Assembly (NCBI GenBank): GCA_029007825.1
Contig: JAQXIO010000032.1
Span: forward strand, 1 to 64,000
Direction of reading: 5' to 3'
From: Bacteroidales bacterium
GTDB taxonomy: Bacteria > Bacteroidota > Bacteroidia > Bacteroidales > JAQXIO01
DNA: 64,000 nt
In this document: piece after piece, positions 7,956 to 17,288 of the stretch
How positions within the stretch are numbered: position 1 is the stretch's first letter
Layout: each line of letters starts with the position of its first letter
Program-made: the position numbers and the translations under genes
Notes under the pieces: generated by a model
What the model was told of the DNA's origin: nothing
The model's input: the letters and a program-made list of their open reading frames with translations, nothing else
The model's database searches: none

Positions 7956-8747
7956 ATGATATTTTATTTTTCAGGAACAGGCAACTCGTTTTGGATTGCT
8001 GAGCAAATAGCGAAAAAACAAAACGAATCCACGATAAACATCGCCGAAGAAATGACGATGAACTATTCTGTTCATTCTTACAAGTTAAATGAAAATGAAA
8101 TAATAGGCTTTGTTTTCCCGGTTTATTCATGGTCTGCCCCTAAAATCGTATTCGATTTCATTCGCCGGATAAACTTACAAAACTACCGGAACCATTATCT
8201 GTTCTTCATCGCATGCTGCGGCGATGAAATCGGATTGACAAAAGAAATTTTCGAAAAAGCAATCAAAAATAAAGGATGGAAATGCAATGCTGGTTTTTCG
8301 GTTATAATGCCCAATAATTATATTCTTTTACCGGGATTCGATGTAGACGATAAAGCAACGGAGCAAAAAAAATTATCCGACTCAATACCCCGGCTCGAAC
8401 AAATCAACCGGCTTTTAACAAACCGGACCCCGGACATATTCGATTACATCGTAGGCAGTTGGCCGTTTATTAAATCCAGAATCATAAATCCATTATTCAA
8501 TAAATACCACGTCAATGCAAAACCCTTTCAGGCTACCGATGCCTGCGTTGGCTGTAAGCTTTGTGAAAAAGCCTGTCCTACCCACAACATTATAGTAGAC
8601 ACAAGACCGTCATGGAATAACTGCTGCACTCTATGTCTCGCATGTTACAATATATGCCCGCAACACGCCATACATTACGGCAACTCATCGAAAGGGAAAG
8701 GGCACTATTTCAATCCGGTAATTCTACAATACATAAAAAATAAATAA
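7956..8747 (+). CDS. EFR1-type flavodoxin/ferredoxin fusion protein
   Basis: This 263-residue cytoplasmic electron carrier starts with a flavodoxin-like domain whose FMN phosphate loop is SGTGNS (residues 6-11). It ends with a bacterial ferredoxin domain carrying two 4Fe-4S motifs, C197/C200/C203 with C207-P and C224/C227/C230 with C234-P. This architecture matches the EFR1 family of anaerobes. It should pass electrons between an Fe-S donor and a flavin acceptor; the partner enzyme is unknown. The ArsC/Spx-like gene starts on the very next base after its stop, so the two are surely co-transcribed. The single ATG at 7956 directly precedes the FMN-binding strand, so the start is secure. Confidence 0.88.
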   Translation: MIFYFSGTGNSFWIAEQIAKKQNESTINIAEEMTMNYSVHSYKLNENEIIGFVFPVYSWSAPKIVFDFIRRINLQNYRNHYLFFIACCGDEIGLTKEIFEKAIKNKGWKCNAGFSVIMPNNYILLPGFDVDDKATEQKKLSDSIPRLEQINRLLTNRTPDIFDYIVGSWPFIKSRIINPLFNKYHVNAKPFQATDACVGCKLCEKACPTHNIIVDTRPSWNNCCTLCLACYNICPQHAIHYGNSSKGKGHYFNPVILQYIKNK

Positions 8748-9116
8748 ATGAAACCACTGCTTTTATATTATCCGAATTGCGACACATCCCGCAAAGCTGC
8801 GAAATGGTTGTCGGCAAACCATTTCGAGGTTGAAAAAAGAGATATTGTTTTACAAAATCCGACAGCACAGGAATTATCCGAATGGATCGTCAAAAGTAAA
8901 AAACCGATCTCTAAGTTTTTTAATACAAGCGGAATACGATATAAAGAGTTACATGTTAAAGACAAAATAAAAACTGCCGGAAACGACGAGCTGATAGCAC
9001 TGCTTGCCTCTGAGGGAAAACTGGTAAAACGACCTTTATTAATTACGGGCAACACGTTATTAATCGGATTTAAAGAAGATGAATGGGCCGAAGCTCTCTT
9101 ATCACAGCAAAAATAA
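8748..9116 (+). CDS. ArsC/Spx-family thioredoxin-fold protein
   Basis: This 122-residue protein has the ArsC/Spx fold. The active-site segment is YPNCDTSRKA with Cys11 and Ser14 (a CxxS pattern), and a conserved KRPLLITG block lies near residue 95. True glutathione-linked arsenate reductases share the single N-terminal Cys and the Arg-Pro loop. Bacteroidota members are mostly uncharacterised, so arsenate reduction is only one option; a redox-sensing or thiol-transfer role is equally possible. It begins immediately after the EFR1 gene stop, which suggests a shared redox function. No arsenic-resistance genes lie nearby. Confidence 0.82.
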   Translation: MKPLLLYYPNCDTSRKAAKWLSANHFEVEKRDIVLQNPTAQELSEWIVKSKKPISKFFNTSGIRYKELHVKDKIKTAGNDELIALLASEGKLVKRPLLITGNTLLIGFKEDEWAEALLSQQK

Positions 9117-9297
9117 AATTAACGGCAAAGAAATGTTTTGGGTATAAACTCCGTCTTTTCTATAAAAAAGATAAATTAAGTCGTATAATTCTTGCAGACA
9201 TACCCTTCACATTATCGTTTTTCATATTTGCCGGGAATAACTCTTTTCCCTTGTTTACCGGATTTCACAAATAGCTGCATAAGATGAAAAAAATACT

Positions 9298-9305
9298 TAT
9301 ATTTG
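9298..9305 (+). promoter_or_regulatory. Putative -7 element of the nucleotide-sugar operon
   Basis: TATATTTG matches the TAnnTTTG consensus and ends 24 bases before the rfbA ATG. A matching TTTG box about 19 bases upstream is not evident. The rest of the 213-base gap after the ArsC-like gene holds nothing else I recognise. Confidence 0.5.
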
Positions 9306-9329
9306 TAAAGTAAAAACCCTTAATCGAGC

Positions 9330-10220
9330 ATGAAAGGAATCGTATTGGCCGGAGGCTCAGGCACACGTCTTTATCCTATAACCAAAGGAGTATCCAAGCA
9401 ATTATTGCCTATCTATGATAAGCCGATGGTTTATTATCCGGTATCTGTACTTATGTTGGCCGGCATAAGAGAAATACTAATCATTTCCACACCACAGGAT
9501 TTACCAGGCTTCGAACGTCTTTTAGGAGACGGGAGTGCGTACGGGGTAAAATTCTCTTATGCGGAACAACCTTCTCCTGACGGACTGGCACAGGCATTCA
9601 TTATCGGTGAAAATTTTATCGGAAACGATTCTGTCTGTCTTGTACTGGGCGACAATATCTTTTATGGACAAAGTTTTACATCCATGTTAAAGAATGCCGT
9701 CGAAAATGTCGAAAAAGAGCAAAAAGCCTCCGTTTTCGGTTATTGGGTAAAAGATCCCGAACGTTACGGAGTGGTAGATTTCGATAACGAAGGCAATGTG
9801 CTGAGTATTGAAGAGAAACCTTCCGAACCTCAATCGAATTATGCTGTAGTAGGGCTCTATTTTTATCCTAATAAAGTAATTGAAATAGCGAAACATATCA
9901 AACCATCGGCAAGAGGAGAGCTGGAAATCACAACGGTTAACCAGGAATTTTTAAAAAGCGAAGACTTAAAAGTCCATCTTTTCGGACGCGGATTCGCATG
10001 GCTCGATACCGGAACTCACGACTCCCTATCCGAAGCTTCGACATTTGTAGAAGTTCTCGAAAAACGTCAGGGATTAAAAATTGCCTGTCTGGAAGAAATC
10101 GCTTTAAAAAACGGATGGATAAACAAAAACGAATTGAAGGTTATTGCCGAACCGATGAAAAAGAACCAGTACGGACAATATCTGCTTAATTTAATCGAAG
10201 CAAAAAATGAACGTCATTAA
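9330..10220 (+). CDS. rfbA: Glucose-1-phosphate thymidylyltransferase
   Basis: RfbA joins dTTP and glucose-1-phosphate to make dTDP-glucose, the first step towards dTDP-L-rhamnose and related deoxysugars. At 296 residues it is full length. The nucleotide-binding signature [11 protein letters not shown] lies at residues 6-16, followed by the [12 protein letters not shown] segment and the metal-binding LGDNIFYG block. It heads a tight plus-strand operon and overlaps rfbC by 14 bases, which implies translational coupling. The -7 element at 9298-9305 probably drives the operon. Confidence 0.97.
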   Translation: MKGIVLAGGSGTRLYPITKGVSKQLLPIYDKPMVYYPVSVLMLAGIREILIISTPQDLPGFERLLGDGSAYGVKFSYAEQPSPDGLAQAFIIGENFIGNDSVCLVLGDNIFYGQSFTSMLKNAVENVEKEQKASVFGYWVKDPERYGVVDFDNEGNVLSIEEKPSEPQSNYAVVGLYFYPNKVIEIAKHIKPSARGELEITTVNQEFLKSEDLKVHLFGRGFAWLDTGTHDSLSEASTFVEVLEKRQGLKIACLEEIALKNGWINKNELKVIAEPMKKNQYGQYLLNLIEAKNERH

Positions 10221-10755
10221 AACCGAATTAGAAGGAGTCGTAATAATTGAACCCCGTATATTCGAAGATGCGAGAGGATATTTCTTCGAAAGCTTTTCTG
10301 AACGGATGTTTCAGGAACAAGTGAGTAAAACCGAATTCGTCCAGGACAACGAATCGAAATCATCGTACGGTGTTTTAAGAGGCCTGCACTATCAACTCGG
10401 CGAATACGCCCAGGCTAAACTCGTCCGGGTGGTAAAAGGTTCCGTATTAGACGTAGCAGTAGATATGCGCAAGAGCTCTCCAACGTTCGGAAAATACGTA
10501 GCAGTGGAACTTTCGGAAAAAAACAAACGCCAGTTTTTTATACCGCGGGGATTTGCCCACGGTTTTTTGGTATTAAGTCCCGAAGCCATCTTCCAATATA
10601 AATGCGACAACTATTACGCTCCCGGAAACGAAGGTTCGGTCGCCTATAACGACCCTACAATCGATATCGACTGGCAAATCGACCCGAAACATTTTCTTCT
10701 TTCCGAGAAAGACGCCAAAGCACCGTTTTTAAAAGATGCTGTCTTATTTGAATAA
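10207..10755 (+). CDS. rfbC: dTDP-4-dehydrorhamnose 3,5-epimerase
   Basis: RfbC epimerises C3 and C5 of dTDP-4-keto-6-deoxyglucose to give dTDP-4-keto-L-rhamnose. The 182-residue cupin-type protein carries the family pattern RGLHYQ with catalytic His61, the [14 protein letters not shown] strand and the [10 protein letters not shown] block. The C-terminal [15 protein letters not shown] segment forms part of the active site. It overlaps rfbA by 14 bases and is followed after 24 bases by rfbB. The reductase rfbD, which normally follows, is missing here. Confidence 0.96.
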   Translation: MNVIKTELEGVVIIEPRIFEDARGYFFESFSERMFQEQVSKTEFVQDNESKSSYGVLRGLHYQLGEYAQAKLVRVVKGSVLDVAVDMRKSSPTFGKYVAVELSEKNKRQFFIPRGFAHGFLVLSPEAIFQYKCDNYYAPGNEGSVAYNDPTIDIDWQIDPKHFLLSEKDAKAPFLKDAVLFE

Positions 10756-10779
10756 TCAGGGCCGCCAATATAAAATAAA

Positions 10780-11835
10780 ATGAAAACAATTTTAATTACC
10801 GGAGGAGCCGGATTTATCGGATCGCACGTAGTTCGGTTATTTGTCAACAAATATCCCGACTATAAAATTGTCAATCTCGACAAACTGACCTATGCGGGGA
10901 ACCTTGCAAACCTCAGGGACATCGAGAATGCCCCTAATTACATTTTTGAAAAAAAGGACATCTGCGATTTCGATGCAATAAAAACTCTCTTCGATAAATA
11001 CAATTTCGACGGAGTGATACATCTTGCCGCAGAGAGCCATGTAGACCGTTCGATCAAAGACCCGTTCACATTCGCACGCACGAATATCATGGGGACGCTT
11101 TCTTTGCTGCAGGCTGCCAAAGAAGCATGGAAAGACAATACGGACGGAAAACTTTTTTATCACATATCGACCGACGAAGTTTACGGATCACTTGAAAACG
11201 GAGGCTTCTTCGTAGAGACCACCTCATACGATCCTCGTTCGCCCTATTCCGCCTCCAAAGCCTCTTCCGACCACTTTGTACGAGCCTATCACAATACATA
11301 CGGTTTACCGATAATCGTTTCGAATTGCTCGAACAACTACGGCCCCTATCAGTTTCCTGAAAAACTGATTCCCCTTTTCATAAACAATATACGCAATAAT
11401 AAACCCTTACCAGTGTACGGAAAAGGAGAAAACATTCGTGATTGGCTTTACGTAGTAGATCATGCTCGGGCAATTGACCTGATCTACCACAAGGGGAAAA
11501 ACGGAGAAACTTATAATATCGGAGGATTCAACGAATGGCGCAATATTGACCTGATTAAGGTTATGATTAAGGTTACGGACAAATTATTGGGACGTGCCGA
11601 AGGAGAATCCGAAAAACTGATTACATACGTTTCCGACCGTGCGGGACATGACCTCCGGTATGCCATCGATTCCACGAAACTGCATAAAGAACTGGGATGG
11701 GAGCCCTCTTTGCAATTCGAAGAAGGCATTGAAAAAACCGTACATTGGTATCTTGACAACCAGGAATGGCTGGATCAAGTAACCTCGGGAGAATATCAAA
11801 AGTATTACGAAAATATGTACAAAATAAAATCATGA
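10780..11835 (+). CDS. rfbB: dTDP-glucose 4,6-dehydratase
   Basis: RfbB converts dTDP-glucose into dTDP-4-keto-6-deoxyglucose with bound NAD. The 351-residue short-chain dehydrogenase (extended type) shows the NAD motif [10 protein letters not shown] (7-16), the catalytic Thr131-Asp132-Glu133 triplet of the 4,6-dehydratases, and Tyr156 and Lys160 of the YxxxK pair. The pathway order is rfbA, rfbB, rfbC, rfbD although the gene order is A, C, B. Its stop overlaps the gmd start in an ATGA. Confidence 0.97.
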   Translation: MKTILITGGAGFIGSHVVRLFVNKYPDYKIVNLDKLTYAGNLANLRDIENAPNYIFEKKDICDFDAIKTLFDKYNFDGVIHLAAESHVDRSIKDPFTFARTNIMGTLSLLQAAKEAWKDNTDGKLFYHISTDEVYGSLENGGFFVETTSYDPRSPYSASKASSDHFVRAYHNTYGLPIIVSNCSNNYGPYQFPEKLIPLFINNIRNNKPLPVYGKGENIRDWLYVVDHARAIDLIYHKGKNGETYNIGGFNEWRNIDLIKVMIKVTDKLLGRAEGESEKLITYVSDRAGHDLRYAIDSTKLHKELGWEPSLQFEEGIEKTVHWYLDNQEWLDQVTSGEYQKYYENMYKIKS

Positions 11836-12995
11836 GTAAGAAAATCGCCTTAATAACCGGAGTTACCGGGCAGGATGGAGCTTATCTCTCTGAGCTATTG
11901 CTGAAAAAAGGATATGAAGTGCACGGATTAAAACGCCGGTCTTCTCTTTTCAATACAGAACGTATCGATCATTTATACCAGGATCCCCATATTGAGAACA
12001 GGAATTTTGTTCTTCATTACGGAGACTTGACCGATTCGATGAACCTTACCCGTATCATACAAGAAGTGCAACCCGACGAAATATACAATCTTGCAGCTAT
12101 GAGTCATGTCAAAGTAAGTTTTGACACTCCCGAATATACTGCAAATGCCGATGGTATCGGGACGCTGCGCATCCTTGAAGCCGTACGCCTGCTCGGGTTG
12201 ACAGAAAAGAGCCGGATTTATCAGGCTTCGACCTCCGAATTATACGGATTGGTACAAGAAATACCTCAAAAAGAGACAACGCCGTTTTATCCTCGTTCTC
12301 CTTATGCCGTCGCAAAATTATATGCGTACTGGATTACGGTCAACTATCGGGAAGCATACGGCATGCATGCCAGCAATGGAATTTTATTCAACCATGAATC
12401 CCCTATCCGCGGAGAAACTTTCGTAACCCGCAAAGTAACCCGTGCCGTAAGTCGTATCGTATTAGGGATGCAGGACCAGGTTTATCTCGGGAACCTCTCT
12501 TCACAGCGCGACTGGGGACATGCCAAAGATTATGTAGAAGCTATGTGGCGTATCTTGCAACAAGATAAACCCGACGATTATGTTATCGCGACAGGCATTA
12601 CTACATCCATTCGGGAATTTTGCCGTATGAGTTTTGCAGAAACAGGCATTAAAGTAGAATTCGAAGGAAAAGGCGTCGACGAAAAAGGAAGAATGGTTTC
12701 CATCGATGAAAAAATTTTTACTGAGAAAGTCGGAGAACTCTATCTCGATGTAATAAAAAAACGGATTCAACAAGGGAATAATCTTGTGATATCGGTCGAT
12801 CCTCAGTATTTCCGTCCTACCGAAGTAGAACTACTGATAGGAAATCCAGAGAAAGCGCAGAGACAGCTTGGATGGCAACCAAAATATGATCTTAAAGCAC
12901 TTGTCGCCGACATGATGCAGAGCGATATCAGGCTTTTTAAAAAAGACGCTTTCCTGAAAGAAAACGGATTCAAAACACTTAACTATTTTGAATGA
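11832..12995 (+). CDS. gmd: GDP-mannose 4,6-dehydratase
   Basis: Gmd converts GDP-mannose into GDP-4-keto-6-deoxymannose, the precursor of GDP-L-fucose and GDP-rhamnose-type sugars. I place the start at 11832 because [16 protein letters not shown] begins there and the ATG overlaps the rfbB stop (ATGA). The longer frame from 11766 lies inside rfbB. The 387 residues contain the NADP-binding [13 protein letters not shown], the catalytic Thr134 with Glu136, and Tyr158/Lys162. Gmd is followed directly by fcl with another ATGA overlap, giving a coupled two-step GDP-fucose route. Confidence 0.96.
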   Translation: MSKKIALITGVTGQDGAYLSELLLKKGYEVHGLKRRSSLFNTERIDHLYQDPHIENRNFVLHYGDLTDSMNLTRIIQEVQPDEIYNLAAMSHVKVSFDTPEYTANADGIGTLRILEAVRLLGLTEKSRIYQASTSELYGLVQEIPQKETTPFYPRSPYAVAKLYAYWITVNYREAYGMHASNGILFNHESPIRGETFVTRKVTRAVSRIVLGMQDQVYLGNLSSQRDWGHAKDYVEAMWRILQQDKPDDYVIATGITTSIREFCRMSFAETGIKVEFEGKGVDEKGRMVSIDEKIFTEKVGELYLDVIKKRIQQGNNLVISVDPQYFRPTEVELLIGNPEKAQRQLGWQPKYDLKALVADMMQSDIRLFKKDAFLKENGFKTLNYFE

Positions 12996-14071
12996 TAGGA
13001 CAAATGCAGAAGAACGATAAAATATTCGTGGCAGGGCATCGTGGACTCGTCGGATCAGCCATAGTGAAAGCTCTGCAAAAAAAAGGATATAAAAACATAA
13101 TCACCCGTACCCGTTCGGAATTGAACCTTCTCGACGAAGTAGCGGTAAAAGAATTTTTTGAAAAAGAACGCCCCGAATACCTGTTTCAGGCAGCTGCAAA
13201 AGTCGGAGGTATCGGGGCAAACTCCGTGTACCGTGCAGATTTTATTTATGAAAACCTGCAAATTCAGAATAACCTGATTCACAACAGCTATAAATACGGA
13301 GTGAAAAAATTATTATTTCTGGGCAGTACCTGCATATATCCCAAAGATGCACCTCAACCTATGAATGAAGAGGTACTCCTAACCTCTCCGCTCGAATATA
13401 CCAACGAACCTTATGCGATAGCAAAAATTGCCGGATTGAAAATGTGTGAAAGCTACAATTTGCAATACGGAACAAATTTCATTGCAGTAATGCCTACCAA
13501 TCTCTATGGGCCCAACGATAATTTCGATCTTGAAAAATCACATGTCCTTCCGGCATTAATCCGCAAAATACATCTGGCCAAACAACTGATGAGCGGCGAA
13601 TGGGATAATCTTAGGGAAGACCTGAACCGTTATCCCATTGAAGGGATAAACGGAAATGCTACCGAACAAGAGATACGGACGATTCTTGCCAAATATGGAG
13701 TTCTGGAAAATAAAGTCGAGATATGGGGAACCGGAAAACCGTTACGGGAGTTTTTATGGAGCGAAGAAATGGCAGACGCATGCGTATATATTATGGAAAA
13801 TGTTGATTTCAATCAACTTAAAGAAGAAAAAAGCGAAGTCCGCAACTGTCATATTAATATTGGAACAGGAAAAGAAATCACTATCTTTGACCTTGCGCAC
13901 CTTATCAAAGAAACCGTCGGCTATGAAGGGGAATTATTCTTCAATGCAGAAAAACCGGACGGAACACTGCGCAAGCTGACAGACCCATCCAAACTCCACT
14001 CATTAGGGTGGAAACATAAAATAGATATAGACGAAGGGGTACGACGCATGTATGCATGGTACACCTGCTAA
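12992..14071 (+). CDS. fcl: GDP-L-fucose synthase
   Basis: Fcl (WcaG) epimerises and reduces the Gmd product to GDP-L-fucose using NADPH. The 359-residue protein has the cofactor loop GHRGLVGSA from residue 15, the Ser112-Thr113-Cys114 block and Tyr141/Lys145 of the active site. The start overlaps the gmd stop. A second ATG twelve bases later would also work. About 40 extra residues around positions 195-235, including [14 protein letters not shown], are a family variant seen in Bacteroidota and not a sign of damage. GDP-fucose can feed capsule, O-antigen or glycoprotein fucosylation. Confidence 0.95.
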   Translation: MIGQMQKNDKIFVAGHRGLVGSAIVKALQKKGYKNIITRTRSELNLLDEVAVKEFFEKERPEYLFQAAAKVGGIGANSVYRADFIYENLQIQNNLIHNSYKYGVKKLLFLGSTCIYPKDAPQPMNEEVLLTSPLEYTNEPYAIAKIAGLKMCESYNLQYGTNFIAVMPTNLYGPNDNFDLEKSHVLPALIRKIHLAKQLMSGEWDNLREDLNRYPIEGINGNATEQEIRTILAKYGVLENKVEIWGTGKPLREFLWSEEMADACVYIMENVDFNQLKEEKSEVRNCHINIGTGKEITIFDLAHLIKETVGYEGELFFNAEKPDGTLRKLTDPSKLHSLGWKHKIDIDEGVRRMYAWYTC

Positions 14072-14099
14072 CATTGTACAACACTATAAATTAATACAC

Positions 14100-15260
14100 A
14101 TGGAAAGAAAACTTAGAATGGGAATGGTCGGAGGAGGTTCCGACGCATTTATCGGAGCAATTCACCGTTGCGCAGCCTTTATGGATAATCAAATCGAATT
14201 AGTATGCGGTTGCTTCAGTATCAATCCTGAAATTTCCCTTTCTTCGGGAAAAGATTATTTTATTCCTGAAAACAGGATATATACTTCTTTTAAGGAAATG
14301 ATAGAGAAAGAGAGTGCTCTTCCTGAAGGAGAACGCATGGACTTCATTACCATCGTTACTCCGAACATGCTTCATTTCGAACCAGCAATGATGGCGCTTG
14401 AAAAAGGATTCGACGTAGTTCTCGAAAAACCTATGACCTTCTCGCTCGACGAAGCAAAAGCTCTCCAGAAAAAAGTAGAAGAAACCGGAAGAACACTGGC
14501 TTTGACTCATGCCTATACAGGCTATCCGGCCGTAAAAGAAGCAAAAAGAATGGTAGCCAACGGTGACTTCGGAAAAATCCGCAAAATTTGTGTGGAATAC
14601 ATGCAAGGATGGCTTTCCAACCGTGTAGAATTAAATCCGACAAGTAATGCTGGATGGCGTACAGACCCGAAACGTTCGGGAAAAGCGGGATGTATCGGCG
14701 ACATCGGTACGCATGCCCTCAATCTTGCAGAATACATATCAGGATTAAAATGCACTTCTTTATGTGCAGATATGGAAACCTTTGTTCCGGGACGTATGCT
14801 CGATGATGACGGAGCAGCTCTATTACGTTTCGATAACGGAGCAAAAGGTGTTTTAATGGCTTCTCAGATTGCAGCAGGAGAAGAAAACAACCTTACAATA
14901 CGTGTTTACGGAGAAAAGGGCGGACTCGAATGGCACCAGCAGGAACCGAACAGCCTCATCCTCAAATGGAGCGATAAGCCAATGGAAGTTTACCGCACAG
15001 GTAATCCTTATATGGGTGATATAGCGAAAGCAAACACTCGTACACCGGGCGGTCATCCCGAAGGATATATCGAAGCATTCGGAAATATATACCGCAATTT
15101 TGCAAAAACCGTAATGGCAAAACGTGACGGCATAGCACCAAAACCTGAATGGAATGACTTTCCGAAAGTGGAAGATGGTGTTCGCGGCATGCAGTTCATC
15201 GAAACAGCTGTAACCTCGGGTTACGAAGAAGATAAGAAATGGATTAACTGGATAAATTAA
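14100..15260 (+). CDS. Gfo/Idh/MocA family oxidoreductase
   Basis: I choose the ATG at 14100 (386 residues) because the dinucleotide-binding strand RMGMVGGGSDAFIG follows at once; an upstream frame from 14052 overlaps fcl. The N-terminal Rossmann fold contains the Glu109-Lys110-Pro111 triplet typical of the family. The C-terminal alpha/beta domain binds the sugar. These enzymes oxidise or reduce ring hydroxyls of sugars and inositols with NAD(P). It lies 28 bases after fcl and 6 bases before an isomerase-like gene, so the two are co-transcribed with the nucleotide-sugar genes. The substrate is unknown. No signal peptide is seen. Confidence 0.9.
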   Translation: MERKLRMGMVGGGSDAFIGAIHRCAAFMDNQIELVCGCFSINPEISLSSGKDYFIPENRIYTSFKEMIEKESALPEGERMDFITIVTPNMLHFEPAMMALEKGFDVVLEKPMTFSLDEAKALQKKVEETGRTLALTHAYTGYPAVKEAKRMVANGDFGKIRKICVEYMQGWLSNRVELNPTSNAGWRTDPKRSGKAGCIGDIGTHALNLAEYISGLKCTSLCADMETFVPGRMLDDDGAALLRFDNGAKGVLMASQIAAGEENNLTIRVYGEKGGLEWHQQEPNSLILKWSDKPMEVYRTGNPYMGDIAKANTRTPGGHPEGYIEAFGNIYRNFAKTVMAKRDGIAPKPEWNDFPKVEDGVRGMQFIETAVTSGYEEDKKWINWIN

Positions 15261-15266
15261 ACACTT

Positions 15267-16259
15267 ATGGCACGATTAGTTTCCATTTACACAGGCCAAT
15301 GGGGTGACCTTCCTTTGGAGGAGATGTGTAAAAAAGCCTCTTCTTTCGGCTATGAAGGACTCGAACTCGGTGTTCCTGCGCACGTCGATATTTCACGGAC
15401 AGACCAAACCTATTACGACGATATTCTCGCGCTTTTGGCAAAATACAACCTTAAATGTGCAGGAATAGCGTCCCATCTTATAGGACAAGCCGTATGCGAT
15501 CGTATAGACGAACGCCATAAAGCGATCTTACCTGCATACATATGGGGAGATGGAGACCCTGAGGGGGTACGGCAACGTGCCGCTCAAGAGATGATCCATG
15601 CAGGTGAGGCGGCAAAACGATTAGGCTTAAATACCGTTGTCGGTTTTACCGGTAGTTCGATCTGGCCGTTACTATATTCATTTCCTCCGGTTACCGAAGA
15701 GATGATAAACAAAGGCTATGAAGACTTTGCAAAACGTTTTATACCGATATTAGATGCATATCAGAAGATCGGAGTACGTTTCGCCCTGGAAGTACACCCG
15801 ACTGAAATTGCATTCGATACGGCATCGGCACGCCGGGCTCTGGAAGCAGTGAAAAATCACCCGGCTTTCGGATTCAATTTCGATCCCAGCCATTTCGGTT
15901 ATCAGGGAGTAGATTATATCGGATTCATTTATACCTTTGCAGACCGGATTTTCCACGTACACATGAAAGATGTTTACTGGAGCGATACTCCTAAAGAAGC
16001 CGGAATATTCGGAGGCCACGTTAATTTCGGGGATTCCCGCCGGTACTGGAACTTCCGCAGTTTAGGAAGAGGGAAAATCAAATTTGAAGAGATTATCCGG
16101 GCCTTAAACGAAATTAATTACCAGGGGCCGCTTTCCGTCGAATGGGAAGACAGTGGTATGGATAGGGAACATGGCGCTGCTGAATCGTGTCGTTTTGTAA
16201 AAGCCGTCGATTTCAAACCTTCGGCTATTGCGTTCGATGCAGCTTTCGAAAACAAATAA
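15267..16259 (+). CDS. Sugar phosphate isomerase/epimerase-like TIM-barrel protein
   Basis: This 330-residue protein belongs to the xylose isomerase-like (AP endonuclease 2) superfamily. Metal-binding residues typical of the barrel can be seen: Glu175 in EVHP, Asp206 in FDPSHF, His232 in HVHMKD and Glu292 in VEWED. Relatives include IolE, ketose epimerases and recently described 3-keto-sugar enzymes. Paired with the preceding oxidoreductase, it may handle a keto-sugar formed by that enzyme, but this is inference. No signal peptide is present. A hairpin terminator follows at 16281, so this is the end of the operon. Confidence 0.88.
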   Translation: MARLVSIYTGQWGDLPLEEMCKKASSFGYEGLELGVPAHVDISRTDQTYYDDILALLAKYNLKCAGIASHLIGQAVCDRIDERHKAILPAYIWGDGDPEGVRQRAAQEMIHAGEAAKRLGLNTVVGFTGSSIWPLLYSFPPVTEEMINKGYEDFAKRFIPILDAYQKIGVRFALEVHPTEIAFDTASARRALEAVKNHPAFGFNFDPSHFGYQGVDYIGFIYTFADRIFHVHMKDVYWSDTPKEAGIFGGHVNFGDSRRYWNFRSLGRGKIKFEEIIRALNEINYQGPLSVEWEDSGMDREHGAAESCRFVKAVDFKPSAIAFDAAFENK

Positions 16260-16280
16260 AAATAAAAATTCACTGAGCGG

Positions 16281-16314
16281 AGAGGATTTCTGAATAAAGA
16301 AATCCTCTTTCGAC
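16281..16314 (+). terminator. Terminator of the nucleotide-sugar operon
   Basis: Bases 16281-16291 (AGAGGATTTCT) pair perfectly with 16298-16308 across a six-base loop, and a T-rich run follows. It lies 22 bases after the isomerase-like gene stop. Confidence 0.75.
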
Positions 16315-16318
16315 TTCT

Positions 16319-16350
16319 TTTGGATTTTAGGTTCCAAATCGCTACTTTTG
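16319..16350 (+). promoter_or_regulatory. Promoter of etfB-etfA-acyl-CoA dehydrogenase
   Basis: TTTG at 16319-16322, a 20-base spacer and TACTTTTG at 16343-16350 fit the Bacteroidota promoter consensus. The etfB ATG is 41 bases downstream of the -7 box, and the terminator of the preceding operon ends just upstream. Confidence 0.7.
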
Positions 16351-16390
16351 AAGTCCTGAAAAATAGAATAATTACTTAATAGCAATAAGA

Positions 16391-17263
16391 ATGAGTTTGA
16401 ACATTATCGTATTAGCGAAACAGGTTCCCGACACACGAAACGTAGGGAAGGATGCGATGAAAGCCGACGGAACGGTAAACCGTGCCGCCCTGCCTGCAAT
16501 CTTTAATCCTGAAGACCTGAATGCTTTAGAGCAAGCCTTACGCCTGAAAGACAAATATCCGGGTTCGACCGTAAAAATACTGACGATGGGGCCTCCGCGT
16601 GCCGCCGAAATTATCCGCGAAGGATTATTCAGAGGTGCGGACGGAGGTTATTTATTGACCGACAGAGCTTTTGCCGGGGCAGATACACTGGCCACATCAT
16701 ATGCTTTAAATATGGCAATCCGCAAAATGAATAAAGCAGACGTTATCATATGCGGACGCCAAGCTATCGACGGCGATACGGCACAGGTAGGACCACAGGT
16801 TGCTGAAAAACTCGGGATTCCCCAAATCACATATGCAGAAGAAATTCTGAGTGTAGAAAAAGACAAAATCAAAGTAAAAAGACGTTTGGAGAGAGGCATA
16901 GAGATCGTAGAAGGTCCGCTTCCCATGGTTGTCACCGTAAATGGTTCGGCTGCTGAATGCCGTCCCCGTAATGCCCGTCTATTGCAAAAATACAAACATG
17001 CAAAAACGGTTTCGGAACGTCAGGCTGCAAATGAAGATTATACCGAATTGTTCAATGCCCGTCCTTACCTGAATCTCGAAGAATGGAGTGTAGCCGACGT
17101 AAATGCAGATGTCACGGCATGTGGACTTTCTGGTTCCCCGACAAAAGTAAAGAAAATAGAAAATGTCGTTTTCCAGGCTAAGGAAAGCAAAAAAATGACT
17201 CCTACCGATACTGAGATTGACAGTTTAATGAAAGAATTAATTGCTAACCATACCATCGGCTGA
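16391..17263 (+). CDS. etfB: Electron transfer flavoprotein beta subunit
   Basis: EtfB is the AMP- or FAD-binding subunit of the heterodimeric electron transfer flavoprotein that accepts electrons from acyl-CoA dehydrogenases. At 290 residues it is slightly longer than the classical form. It begins with the typical strand LNIIVLAKQVPDT and carries the conserved ADTLATSYAL stretch and the CGRQAIDGDTAQVGP segment. EtfA starts 25 bases after the stop and the dehydrogenase follows. Whether this Etf bifurcates electrons cannot be decided by eye. Confidence 0.94.
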   Translation: MSLNIIVLAKQVPDTRNVGKDAMKADGTVNRAALPAIFNPEDLNALEQALRLKDKYPGSTVKILTMGPPRAAEIIREGLFRGADGGYLLTDRAFAGADTLATSYALNMAIRKMNKADVIICGRQAIDGDTAQVGPQVAEKLGIPQITYAEEILSVEKDKIKVKRRLERGIEIVEGPLPMVVTVNGSAAECRPRNARLLQKYKHAKTVSERQAANEDYTELFNARPYLNLEEWSVADVNADVTACGLSGSPTKVKKIENVVFQAKESKKMTPTDTEIDSLMKELIANHTIG

Positions 17264-17288
17264 TGCGTATCCAAAACATTACAAGACA

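Noticed and set aside
9083..9274. Short plus-strand frame overlapping the end of the ArsC/Spx-like gene
   Set aside because: It begins inside a real gene and ends in a non-conserved AT-rich gap before the rfbA promoter. No motif.
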